NCBI GenBank assembly: GCA_964458385.1
Contig: CAYWIS010000051.1
Location: forward strand, 1 to 30,544
Reading direction: 5' to 3'
Source of the DNA: JAHWKS01 sp964458385
Lineage (GTDB): Bacteria; Planctomycetota; Planctomycetia; Pirellulales; Pirellulaceae
DNA length: 30,544 nt
The position numbers were made by a program, and so were the translations under genes. Each line of letters begins with the position of its first letter. Position 1 is the first letter of the stretch. Shown one piece after another: positions 8,158 through 16,525 of this stretch. The notes beneath the pieces were generated by a model, which saw only the letters and a list, made by a program, of their open reading frames with translations, was not told the DNA's origin and did no database searches.

Positions 8158-11100
8158 ATGGGCGACATGGATGTACGCCGACAACTCACGCTGTATCGCA
8201 CGTTATTTGCGACGCGGCGGCTTGACGGGCGGGAACGCGATTTGGTGAATCGCGGCGAAGCATTTTTCTTCGTTTCAGGCGCCGGGCATGAAGCGACCGC
8301 AGCCTTAGCGGCTCATCTGACGCCCGACGATTGGCTCCACTGTCATTATCGTGATAAGGCCCTGCTCCTGGCGCGGGGCGTTCCCCCAGCGGCGTTTCTT
8401 CGCACGCTACTATGCAAAGACACAGGCTCGTCGCGAGGACGGCAGATGAGCCCTTTCTTGCACGATCGCCAGCGTCGTGTACTGAGCCTCGTGACGCCCG
8501 TGGGAAATGGGGCGATTCAAGCGGTGGGCGTTGCTGCAGCGATCAAGAACGCGCCTTCACGCCCTTTGGTGTATTGCGGCGTTGGAGACGGTACAACGCA
8601 ACAAGGCGAGTTCTACGAGGCGGTGGCTGAGGCGGTGCGGAATCAACTTCCGGTCCTGTTTGTTGTGCAGGATAACGGTTGGGCGATCTCCACCCGCACG
8701 GCAGGACGAACATTTTTTGACACGCCGGGCGGACCTCGGAATGACTTTTTGGGCTTGCCTATTCATCGCCTTGATGGACGCGATGTTGTCGCTGTGGATG
8801 ACGCCTTTGGGCGGTTGGTTGCGCAGATTCGAAATACGCGCGGTCCTGCCCTTGCCGTGATGCGCGTAGAACGGCTGGATAGCCACACCAACGCCGACGA
8901 TCAAACCCGTTACCGCACGGTAGATGATATCTTGCACGCCGCCGAAACGGGCGACCCCGTTCGCCTTTTTCGACAACGTCTACTTTCGGAAGGCGTAGCG
9001 GAGGAAACCCTGCTTGCCCTGGAGGCCGAAGTTGAGGCGGAATTAGCCGCAGTTGAAGCCGACTGCTTGCAACACCGTGATCCCACCCCGGCCTTCTCGG
9101 CCAAGAAGCCGGTGCGGGTCGAGTTGACACACCCGGGCCATGAACGCCGCGGTGTGGAGGGCGAAGGTGGGCTGACTCTGCGTGAAGCGCTGCGCGAGGT
9201 GCTGCGCCATCGTCTTGCGAGTGATCCCCGCGTGTTTCTTTATGGAGAGGATATTGAAGACCCCAAGGGCGATGTGTTCGGGGTGACGCGCGGTCTAAGC
9301 ACCGAGTTTCCAGGACGCGTTGTGAACTCGCCGTTGGCCGAAGCGACAATCATCGGCGAGGCGATCGGCAGGGCTATGGCAGGCCAGCGGCCCGTGGCGT
9401 TCCTGCAGTTCGCCGATTTCCTACCGCCGGCTTACAACCAGATTGTGTCCGAGTTAGCAACGTTGCATTGGCGCACCGATGGCGATTGGTCCACGCCCGT
9501 AATCGTCATGGTCGCGTGCGGAGGCTATCGGCCGGGGCTGGGGCCATTTCACGCTCAAACCGGCGAAGCAATTATGGCGCATACGCCGGGGCTGGACGTC
9601 GTTATGCCGTCCACCGCCGCCGATGCGGCAGGGTTGCTCAATGCGGCGTTTGAAACGGGACGGCCAACGCTATTCTTTTATCCCAAGGCGCTGTTGAATG
9701 ATCCGCGCCTTGCCGTGTCGCCGAACGTAGAGGAGCAGTTCACGCCGCTTGGCGTGGCGCGCAAGGTTCGCGCTGGGCGCGATATTACGTTGGTTGGTTG
9801 GGGCAATACGGCCAGGTTGTGCGAAAAAGCAGCCGAGGCGCTGGAACACGCGGGCGTTGAGGCCGAGGTGCTCGACCTGCGTTCGCTTTCGCCGTGGGAT
9901 GAGCGGCAAGTTATTGCGTCGGCCGAGAAAACGGCGCGATTGCTAGTGGTGCATGAAGATAATCACACGTGCGGGTTTGGCGCCGAAGTGCTGGCCACAG
10001 TGGCCGAGAAAGCGAGGGTTCCGGTCGCCATGCGCCGTGTGACCCGGCCCGACACGCATGTGCCGTGCAATTTCGCTAATCAGTTAGAAATTCTTCCCTC
10101 ACTGAAACGTGTGGTCGAAACGGCCGCCGACATGCTCGACTTGCATGTCGACTGGCAAACGCCGCCGCAGCCGCAGGCTGGTTCTTTGCTGGTGGAGGCC
10201 ATCGGCTCGGGGCCCTCGGACGAGACGGTCCAAGTGCTAGAGTTTTACGTGCAGCCGGGCGAAACCGTGGTCGCAGGGCAGCCGTTGGCTTCGCTGGAAG
10301 CCTCCAAATCAGTGTTTGACTTGGCGGCGCCGGCGCCGGGGGTGGTGGAGCGTATTGAAGTCCAAGAAGGCGAAACCGTTCCAGTGGGTGCCACCTTGTG
10401 TGTGTTGCGCACCGAAAACGTGTCTCGCCGCCGACCGGTAACGCAAGAGCAGCCTGGCGCTCCGATATTCACCAAACGTCCATCGACAGGACGGGTGGTA
10501 TTGCCACGTTCGGGACAACGGCCGCGACGATTCGATGTGGGGCTATCCCGCCCTGCGACGGTCACCGGCAGTCGATTGGTTACCAACGCCGAGTTGATTC
10601 CCGCTGCATCGTCAATGACGGTCGACGACATCGTGCGCCGCACCGGCATTGAACGACGGTTTTGGGCGGCTGAGGGGGAAGATCCGGTCACGCTGGGCGC
10701 TGCGGCTTGTCGCGAAGTGCTGGAGCGTGAAGGACTGATACTGGCTGACCTGGATCTGGTGATTTGCAGTACAACCAGTCCCACGTCGATCACGCCTTCC
10801 ATGGCTTGTCGGATCTGCAACGCACTTTCGGATGGCGCGGGCAGGACTTTGGTCCCCGCGTTTGACCTTAGCGCCGCTTGCTCGGGTTACCTGTACGCAT
10901 TGCAATCGGCGTATGACTTCCTGCAAAGCACTCCTTCGGGTCGGGTGCTGGTGATTACCAGCGAAGTGCTTTCGCCTCTACTAGATCGCGAAGATTTTGA
11001 CACGGCGATCCTTTTTGGTGACGCCGCTTCGGCTACCATCGTATATGGCGAGGATCATTTTGAACGGGCCGCTGCTCGCCTGCACCGCCCCGAACTATCG

Positions 11101-11484
11101 GCCAATGGCGAAGACGGCCGAACGCTCTCTGTGCCGCTTCAGAATGCCGGTTTTATTCAAATGCGGGGGCGCAGAGTCTTTACCGAGGCCGTGCGCGCGA
11201 TGATTTCCAGCCTAAGGCGTGTTTGCCGGCATGCCGAATGGAACGTAGATGACTTGCGCTGGGTGGCGCCGCACCAAGCCAACGGTCGTATTCTGGAGGC
11301 GATTGCCGGACGCATCGCGGCGCCGGTGTACAGTAACATCCAACGTTTTGGCAACACCTCGTCCAGCAGTATTCCTCTGTGTCTCGACGAACTGCTGCCG
11401 CAACTTAGTACGGGCGATCGACTGGGGCTGTGCGCCTTCGGCGGAGGGTTCACATTCGGCGCCGGCTTGATCGAATTGAACTAA
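8158..11484 (+). CDS. 2-oxoacid dehydrogenase E1alpha-E1beta-lipoyl-ketoacyl-ACP synthase III fusion
   Basis: A single 1108-residue frame joins four modules. Residues ~5-320 are an E1alpha of branched-chain 2-oxoacid dehydrogenase type, with GRQM, the thiamine diphosphate motif GDG at 143-145 to N173, and a HTNADDQTRYR loop. Residues ~338-661 are an E1beta (LREALREVLRHRL, YGEDIED, HEDNHTCGFGAE). Residues ~676-752 are a biotinyl/lipoyl domain with acceptor K717 in LEASKSVFDL. Residues ~798-1108 are a complete KAS III with C908 (SAACSGY), H1039 (APHQAN) and N1066 (RFGNTS), spaced as in FabH. No E2 acyltransferase core, subunit-binding domain or E3 is present or adjacent. Known chemistry suggests decarboxylation of a 2-oxo acid, reductive acylation of lipoate and condensation with malonyl-ACP; the direct hand-over is inference. 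It is flanked by a terminator and a convergent gene, so it is its own unit. Confidence 0.92.
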   Translation: MGDMDVRRQLTLYRTLFATRRLDGRERDLVNRGEAFFFVSGAGHEATAALAAHLTPDDWLHCHYRDKALLLARGVPPAAFLRTLLCKDTGSSRGRQMSPFLHDRQRRVLSLVTPVGNGAIQAVGVAAAIKNAPSRPLVYCGVGDGTTQQGEFYEAVAEAVRNQLPVLFVVQDNGWAISTRTAGRTFFDTPGGPRNDFLGLPIHRLDGRDVVAVDDAFGRLVAQIRNTRGPALAVMRVERLDSHTNADDQTRYRTVDDILHAAETGDPVRLFRQRLLSEGVAEETLLALEAEVEAELAAVEADCLQHRDPTPAFSAKKPVRVELTHPGHERRGVEGEGGLTLREALREVLRHRLASDPRVFLYGEDIEDPKGDVFGVTRGLSTEFPGRVVNSPLAEATIIGEAIGRAMAGQRPVAFLQFADFLPPAYNQIVSELATLHWRTDGDWSTPVIVMVACGGYRPGLGPFHAQTGEAIMAHTPGLDVVMPSTAADAAGLLNAAFETGRPTLFFYPKALLNDPRLAVSPNVEEQFTPLGVARKVRAGRDITLVGWGNTARLCEKAAEALEHAGVEAEVLDLRSLSPWDERQVIASAEKTARLLVVHEDNHTCGFGAEVLATVAEKARVPVAMRRVTRPDTHVPCNFANQLEILPSLKRVVETAADMLDLHVDWQTPPQPQAGSLLVEAIGSGPSDETVQVLEFYVQPGETVVAGQPLASLEASKSVFDLAAPAPGVVERIEVQEGETVPVGATLCVLRTENVSRRRPVTQEQPGAPIFTKRPSTGRVVLPRSGQRPRRFDVGLSRPATVTGSRLVTNAELIPAASSMTVDDIVRRTGIERRFWAAEGEDPVTLGAAACREVLEREGLILADLDLVICSTTSPTSITPSMACRICNALSDGAGRTLVPAFDLSAACSGYLYALQSAYDFLQSTPSGRVLVITSEVLSPLLDREDFDTAILFGDAASATIVYGEDHFERAAARLHRPELSANGEDGRTLSVPLQNAGFIQMRGRRVFTEAVRAMISSLRRVCRHAEWNVDDLRWVAPHQANGRILEAIAGRIAAPVYSNIQRFGNTSSSSIPLCLDELLPQLSTGDRLGLCAFGGGFTFGAGLIELN

Positions 11485-11505
11485 GCAGCGTTCGGTTATT
11501 TGAAA

Positions 11506-13116
11506 TTAAGATTCTTCTCGCCGATAGGCGATTCGACGACGCCAGTTCTTGTCGTCCGTCTGTGGAAAATCGGTGCGAAGGTGGACGCCCCGCGATTCTT
11601 CGCGCGTCAGCGCCGCGTCGATCATAATGCGGGCCACCAGCAGCATATTTTGCAACTCCCAACCACGCGGGTCGGAGAACTGCCGTAGCGAAACGTACCG
11701 CTGCCAGGTGTCGATCTGTTCGGCGGCGTCGAGCAATTGCTCGCGATTGCGGCGCACTCCCGCAGCCCGCCACATGAGGGCGGTTAATGAATTGCGGATG
11801 TCGGCCAGGTCCAGCGGTTCGGTCGGTTCGGGAATGGGGGCGTTTTCTAAAGGCGTGACGCGGTAATCGTCGTCCATTTCGCTGGCCGCCTTGGCGGCGG
11901 CTTCGCCAGCACGGGCGCCGTAAACTAAACCTTCTAGCAGACTGTTCGACGCCAAACGATTGGCGCCGTGCAGGCCGCTTGACGTTGCCTCGCCTGCAGC
12001 CCAGAGGCCCGGCAGCGTGGTGCGGCCGTCTTGATCGACCGTGACGCCGCCAATCATGTAATGGGCGCCAGGGCGAACCGGAATGCGGTCCCTGGTGATA
12101 TCGATGCCGAATTGGGCGCACGTTTCGGCAATGCCGGGGAAACGCCGTCGCACGTGCTCTGCGTTGAGGTGGCTTAGGTCCAGATAGACGCAGGGCCAGC
12201 GGGTCTTTTCCATCTGCGCCACAATGGCCTGCGATACCACGTCACGCGGAGCCAACTCGGCCCGCTCATCATACTCGGGCATGAAACGGTGGCCGTTATG
12301 GTCAATAAGCCGCGCGCCTTCGCCCCGCATGGCCTCGGTAATCAGGCTCCGGCTACTACCGGCGATGTACAACACGGTGGGGTGGAACTGCATGAACTCC
12401 ATATCACGCAGCTCCGCCCCTGCTCGAAAAGCGATGGCGTGTCCATCGGCGGTGGCGACGGGAGGGTTGGTGGTTTCGCGGTAAATTTGTCCGGCGCCGC
12501 CGGTGCACAAGATGGTTTGCTTCGCCCATAAGAAGGTCTTGCCATGCCGCTCGTTCCAAACCAACGCCCCACGGCAGACGCCTTCATGCGTAAGTAGGTC
12601 GATGGTGAACGTATTCTCCCAGATCTGGACGTTGGGCAGCTTCTGGGTGTGTTCAATCATCGCTCGCATCACCTCTTTGCCGGTGGCGTCGCCCAGGGCG
12701 TGAACAATGCGGCGATGGCTATGGCCACCCTCACGTCCGAGCAAAAGTTCGCCCGCATGTTCGTCGAACCGCGTACCCCACTCGATCAATTCGCGAATTC
12801 GGTGTGGAGCGTCGCGCACTACGATTTCGACGACTTTTTCGTCGCACAATCCGGCGCCGGCGGTTAGGGTATCGGCAATGTGGTCCTCAAATCGGTCCTC
12901 GGGGTCGAGCACCCCGGCGATCCCGCCTTGCGCGTAACTACTGTTAGACTGCCTTACGGCGTCCTTGGTGATGACCACGGCCGAGAGGGGCGGCTTGACC
13001 GCGTTGGCGGCACGCATGCCTGCCAACCCACCGCCAATAATCAGCACGTCGGTAAAGTAATGCGGAACCTGCTTGGGATGAAAAGGTACGAGGTAGCGGG
13101 GCGTTTGCGGAAACAT
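11506..13116 (-). CDS. nadB: L-aspartate oxidase
   Basis: This 536-residue flavoprotein oxidises L-aspartate to iminoaspartate, the first step of de novo NAD synthesis, working with quinolinate synthase NadA. The FAD-binding GGGLAG at 28-33 opens the protein. It is followed by the family signature SNSSYAQGGIAGVL (57-70), HPTVLY in the capping domain, a RSLITEAMRGEGARL segment, and the second FAD contact GLWAAGEATSSGLHGANRLASNS (its central part). The length is standard for NadB and longer than needed for the fumarate-reductase paralogue. The stop lies 21 bases from the end of the convergent fusion gene. It is the last of a minus-strand series after mtnB and mtnD, with a 128-base spacer upstream. 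nadA and nadC are not in the window. Confidence 0.95.
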   Translation of the reverse strand: MFPQTPRYLVPFHPKQVPHYFTDVLIIGGGLAGMRAANAVKPPLSAVVITKDAVRQSNSSYAQGGIAGVLDPEDRFEDHIADTLTAGAGLCDEKVVEIVVRDAPHRIRELIEWGTRFDEHAGELLLGREGGHSHRRIVHALGDATGKEVMRAMIEHTQKLPNVQIWENTFTIDLLTHEGVCRGALVWNERHGKTFLWAKQTILCTGGAGQIYRETTNPPVATADGHAIAFRAGAELRDMEFMQFHPTVLYIAGSSRSLITEAMRGEGARLIDHNGHRFMPEYDERAELAPRDVVSQAIVAQMEKTRWPCVYLDLSHLNAEHVRRRFPGIAETCAQFGIDITRDRIPVRPGAHYMIGGVTVDQDGRTTLPGLWAAGEATSSGLHGANRLASNSLLEGLVYGARAGEAAAKAASEMDDDYRVTPLENAPIPEPTEPLDLADIRNSLTALMWRAAGVRRNREQLLDAAEQIDTWQRYVSLRQFSDPRGWELQNMLLVARIMIDAALTREESRGVHLRTDFPQTDDKNWRRRIAYRREES

Positions 13117-13244
13117 GGCGGGAACAAATTGGCCACGGAAGGAACAGAAACAAACACGGAAAAGGTTCTCAAGGAAGCCGTGCTTGCTGAATCCGTGATC
13201 GATCCGTGGCCCGAATCAAGGATCTACTCGCGTCGTCCGGTGGG

Positions 13245-13820
13245 TTATTTGATCAGCGGTTCGACACGGGTTGCCGGCAGGTAATTGGGGCCAAGGCAGA
13301 GCGGCGTGTAACGGTCGTGGACGCCATCGTCCACATAGTGCGGAGTCCACCCAGAAACATCCTGAAACAATCGAATGCAGCGGATGGTGCGGTCGGCGCA
13401 CAGGTCGAACCAATGCCGCGTTCCGGCGGGAACATTGATCAAATCGCCCGACTCGACCTGAATGGCGAACACCGGGCCGTGTTGCGGATGAATGTGGAAG
13501 ACGCCGCTACCTTCAATGGTGAAGCGGACTTCGTCTTCACTGTGGGTGTGCTCCTTGCTGAATTTGGCCAGCATGGCGTCCAGGTTGGGCGTTTGCGGGT
13601 TGACGTCGATGACGTCTGCCGTCACAAACCCACCCAGCTTCTTGAGGCGTTCGATCTCGGAGGCGTAGGCGGCCAGGATTTCTTCGTTGCTGGCGTTGGG
13701 GCTGATGCGGCCCGCCACCTCCCATCGCTCGTACCAGACGCCGTGCGAGCGAAGGAAGTCGCTAATCTCTTGTGGGTCCGAAATTTCGCGATTCTCGTCA
13801 GCGATACGAATGTGAGCCAT
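13245..13820 (-). CDS. mtnD: acireductone dioxygenase
   Basis: This 191-residue cupin enzyme of methionine salvage cleaves 1,2-dihydroxy-5-(methylthio)pent-1-en-3-one with O2. The metal-bound form decides the product: Fe gives 2-oxo-4-methylthiobutyrate, Ni gives methylthiopropionate. The four ligands are visible: H91, H93 and E97 in EHTHSEDEVRF, and H136 in GTRHWFDL. The rest of the ARD pattern (EIERLKKLGGF, HPQHGPVFAI) is intact and the length is typical. It lies 150 bases after mtnB on the same strand; the two are functionally linked. The enolase-phosphatase that makes its substrate (mtnC or mtnW/X) is not adjacent. A GGAG eight bases before the ATG supports the start. Confidence 0.95.
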   Translation of the reverse strand: MAHIRIADENREISDPQEISDFLRSHGVWYERWEVAGRISPNASNEEILAAYASEIERLKKLGGFVTADVIDVNPQTPNLDAMLAKFSKEHTHSEDEVRFTIEGSGVFHIHPQHGPVFAIQVESGDLINVPAGTRHWFDLCADRTIRCIRLFQDVSGWTPHYVDDGVHDRYTPLCLGPNYLPATRVEPLIK

Positions 13821-13970
13821 CGAGATTACTCCAGGCCGTGGAATCGTGATTTAGTGCTACTGAATGAATTATTAGCGCTTGCGCCTTCGTTCTGCGAGAT
13901 GCGTCATGGCGGGGGCCGGCCATTTCGCGCTTCGGTGTGTGGGCTCCACGCTCCGCGTTCGCCTTGCGCG

Positions 13971-14618
13971 TCACAGTCTTCGCCCAAGGACTTCAAAGAG
14001 GAACTCAAAGACTTCCACGTGACGGCGGGCTTTATCCAAATCTTCCGCCCAGGTGTAAAGACCGTGACGGCGAATTAAAAAGCCGTGCAAGAGGGGGCTT
14101 TCTTGGGCTAGCGTTTCTCGCAGTTGATCGGCCAATGCGGGAATATCTTGGGTGTTCTCAAAAATCGGAACCCACTCGCGATGTTCATGCGTGGTGACGC
14201 CCTCCAGACCTTTGAGCATCTCGTAGCCTTCGATCACCACGCCGCCCGACGCAAAGTAGTGATCCGAGAGAATCGTGCCCCATACGGAATGGGTGTGCAA
14301 AATGGCGCCGGCGCCGGCCGCTTCGGCTAAGGCGATATGCAAATGCGCCTCGGCCGATGCTTGCGGCTGGTTTGCGGTCGTTGGTTTGCCCTCCGTGTTG
14401 ATCCGAGCAAAATCGGTGCGCGCCAGACGGCTCTTGTCTTTTCCTGTGGCGGTGATAAGCAATTCCAGCGGGTCACGATCAACGACGACGCTGTAGTTGC
14501 TGCTCGTGGCCAGCGACCAGCCCCGCTGATGGAAATATTCGCCCACATGCCGCAACGCATCGACCTGATACTCCAGCCCCCGTAGCACTTGCCTTGGAGA
14601 GCGTTTGGCTTTAGCCAT
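13971..14618 (-). CDS. mtnB: methylthioribulose-1-phosphate dehydratase
   Basis: This is a 215-residue class II aldolase/adducin-fold enzyme of methionine salvage, dehydrating 5-methylthioribulose 1-phosphate. Seen: ATSSNYSV (37-44), the SAEAHLH segment (88-94), the zinc ligands in ILHTHS (H108, H110), RRHGLYTW with H185, and a GYEMLKGLEG loop. The MtnB-type patterns (SSNYS, KPTTANQ before SAEAHLH) distinguish it from fuculose-phosphate aldolases. It is followed by mtnD on the same strand, which confirms the assignment. It is preceded by 215 bases, which also hold the 3' end of the nitrilase unit. No SAM-sensing riboswitch was recognised in that spacer. Confidence 0.94.
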   Translation of the reverse strand: MAKAKRSPRQVLRGLEYQVDALRHVGEYFHQRGWSLATSSNYSVVVDRDPLELLITATGKDKSRLARTDFARINTEGKPTTANQPQASAEAHLHIALAEAAGAGAILHTHSVWGTILSDHYFASGGVVIEGYEMLKGLEGVTTHEHREWVPIFENTQDIPALADQLRETLAQESPLLHGFLIRRHGLYTWAEDLDKARRHVEVFEFLFEVLGRRL

Positions 14619-14833
14619 AATGGGTTCTGGGGGAGCCGGGGGAACGGCGCGGCAGGGCTGTTTCGATCAATGTACCACATACCGCCCGGCGTTCAACGGA
14701 ATGAAAGACGCGGGCGGTTCTGTTTCATGATTTCCCTCCTCCATTGATTTTGCGCTGGCCAACGCCGCAAGTAGACGAGATCAACTTCGCGTGGGCCGCC
14801 ATGCTCCAGACGCGATGGCTGAACCTGTTTGCA

Positions 14834-16204
14834 TTACGGAGTCGCTGGACGATGGCGGGGAAGTTTGCTGCGGAAATCGCCCAAACTGGGCCAAAGCGTG
14901 CGGCGATTCAGATCAACTTCGGCCACCGCCACCGTGCCCCATTCTTTGGCTTGGGCAATGGGTTCGCCCGTGTGGTCGTAAACGGCGGAGATCATCCAGT
15001 TGCTGGAAACGTCTTCATACGTGCTGCTAGCCAGGTAAACATGGTTCTCGGCTGCACGCGCGCGGGCAAGCTCCGGATTGCACCCCCACACGGGCCACGC
15101 AATCACTTCGGCGCCATTATTTGTTAGCTCGCGGGCGACCTCAGGAAAGAATCCATCGTAACAGACCATCATGCCCAGCTTCCCAAAGCGTGTGTCGAAC
15201 ACCGGGTATTCGTTCCCTGGCGCCACGCCACGCTCAACTTCGCCCGAGGGAAGCGTCACTTTGCGATACTTACCCGCTACTTGTCCATCGGGCCCGATGA
15301 GCACCGCCACGTTGTAAACCAGATGGTGGGATTTCTCGTACAGACCGGCTACGATGTACATGTTGTGCTTTTTGGCGAACAGGCCGAAGTACTCGGTTGA
15401 CGGGCCGGGGATGGGTTCCGCCACTTCAACCGGCGCTCGTCCTGCGGCATAGTAGGTAAGCGTTTCGGGAAGCACAACGAGGTCGGCGTGTTGTCGAGCC
15501 GCTTCCTCGAGTAAGGGAGCGAACTGCTCACACTTTTCGCGAGGCGTACTGCCCAAACGCGGCTGTAGGTGGACCGTCGCCAGACGCACCACGCGCGGCG
15601 ACGGTGGCGAGATTTCCGACAACGAAACGCCACTCCATTCGATGCGAGCATTGGGCGCCCACATCAAGTGCAGCTCAAGGCGGGCCTGCGTGGCTTTCTC
15701 TGGCGCCTGGTAGATACCGGCGACTTCCGTCCAACCTGATTCATCTTGTTGACCATCTGCCGGATGTTCGGCCTCGGCGGTGGCGATGAACGTGTTGAGG
15801 TAGCGAGTTACCGTCCCTCGGTCTTCAGGGACTTGCTGCCCGGCGGAGTCAAGCCAAACAAGACGCACCAGCGCGCTGCGCCGTGGAGAAGGCACGTTTT
15901 CGATCCGGCGAAACGCCTGGAACCGATAATACTTGCCGCCTGTGACGGGGGTATCTTTGAACCAATAACCATCAAGTCCTTCGCGCTGGTCGGTTTCGAT
16001 AATGAACCGTCCTTGCCCAGTGCGGCCGCCATCGGCTTCGTAGAGAAATGTCGGACGGACTTCTTCACGCGGGGCTGCTGTGGCCCAACCATCGGGAGCG
16101 CTCGGCGGTTCCGTCGCCTTCAAAGATTTCGCCAAGAAGGCGTCGACCAACGCAACCAAAGCCAAGAGGGACAACCAACGCCGCGAAAACCGTATTGCAG
16201 CCAT
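14834..16204 (-). CDS. secreted carbon-nitrogen hydrolase with N-terminal beta-sandwich
   Basis: The product is 456 residues from the chosen ATG at 16204. That start gives a classical signal peptide (IRFSRRWLSLLALVALVDAF); the 57 upstream codons do not look coding. Residues ~50-195 form a beta-rich region (FLYEADGGRTGQGRF, GYWFKDTPVTGGKYYRF, RLELHLMWAPNARIEWSGV) that looks like a carbohydrate-binding-type jelly roll. Residues ~204-450 are a nitrilase-superfamily domain with the full triad: E247 (VVLPETL), K315 (GKYRKVTLP) and C348 (GMMVCYDGFFPE). Members hydrolyse amides, nitriles or carbamoyl groups. Export plus a binding domain points to an extracellular or periplasmic substrate, but which one is not known. 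It precedes mtnB on the same strand by 215 bases; no functional link to methionine salvage is evident. Confidence 0.88.
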   Translation of the reverse strand: MAAIRFSRRWLSLLALVALVDAFLAKSLKATEPPSAPDGWATAAPREEVRPTFLYEADGGRTGQGRFIIETDQREGLDGYWFKDTPVTGGKYYRFQAFRRIENVPSPRRSALVRLVWLDSAGQQVPEDRGTVTRYLNTFIATAEAEHPADGQQDESGWTEVAGIYQAPEKATQARLELHLMWAPNARIEWSGVSLSEISPPSPRVVRLATVHLQPRLGSTPREKCEQFAPLLEEAARQHADLVVLPETLTYYAAGRAPVEVAEPIPGPSTEYFGLFAKKHNMYIVAGLYEKSHHLVYNVAVLIGPDGQVAGKYRKVTLPSGEVERGVAPGNEYPVFDTRFGKLGMMVCYDGFFPEVARELTNNGAEVIAWPVWGCNPELARARAAENHVYLASSTYEDVSSNWMISAVYDHTGEPIAQAKEWGTVAVAEVDLNRRTLWPSLGDFRSKLPRHRPATP

Positions 16205-16419
16205 GATGAGTGCATTCCACAGGAAGGAATGGTGGACGACCACGGACCATTGTGGCGTTCCTCCTTGTCTGTGTCTATCAAAGCGCCCGATGGGGGACTC
16301 ACCCCAGTTGTTGCTGCAAAGTTTGCCGTTATGAAACGTAGCCAGACCGCGGCTCGTAATCCGAATCGAGCGCAATGAGGGAGCCGCTACTTACGCGGCA
16401 GGCGAACCGTGGCTGGTAT

Positions 16420-16459
16420 AAAAAATTAGCGAGGAGCTTCGACGGAAGCTCCTCGCTAA
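16420..16459 (-). terminator. rho-independent terminator of the DUF1592/DUF1552 operon
   Basis: A perfect 15-base inverted repeat, TTAGCGAGGAGCTTC at 16426-16440 and its complement at 16445-16459, has a four-base loop. Read on the minus strand it is followed by six T (six A at 16420-16425 on the plus strand). It lies 67 bases past the DUF1552 stop and is the cleanest terminator in the window. Confidence 0.92.
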
Positions 16460-16487
16460 GGTTATGGGCGATGATTGGCTTGCCGAT

Positions 16488-16511
16488 GCTCACTCGTTTT
16501 GGCGAGTGAGC
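16488..16511. repeat. second hairpin between DUF1552 stop and terminator
   Basis: A perfect 9-base stem, GCTCACTCG at 16488-16496 and CGAGTGAGC at 16503-16511, has a six-base loop. It lies 15 bases past the DUF1552 stop. No T run follows on the minus strand, so it more likely protects the mRNA 3' end or acts together with the terminator below it. Confidence 0.6.
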
Positions 16512-16525
16512 CTTGCTGGGCAATA

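Larger units (their letters stand above)
16205..16525. other. intergenic region with terminator, upstream of the nitrilase gene
   Basis: These 321 bases separate the DUF1552 gene from the nitrilase gene, both on the minus strand. They contain two hairpins described separately (16420-16459 and 16488-16511) and must hold the promoter of the nitrilase unit. No gene is visible. Confidence 0.5.

Noticed and set aside
8759..9349. 196-codon minus-strand frame inside the E1 region
   Set aside because: It is rich in Arg, Pro and His and runs opposite conserved E1 coding sequence; treated as a shadow.
8158..11484. Idea that the fusion is two genes joined by an assembly or sequencing error
   Set aside because: Frame is continuous through two linkers, each module is complete, and there is no start with a ribosome-binding site before the KAS III part. 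Read-level confirmation would still be useful.
13206..14078. 290-codon plus-strand frame
   Set aside because: It is antisense to mtnD and the end of mtnB, whose active-site motifs are intact. It has no family pattern and results from high GC.
14619..14833. SAM-type riboswitch upstream of mtnB
   Set aside because: Looked for because of methionine salvage. No paired core or terminator-antiterminator arrangement was visible.
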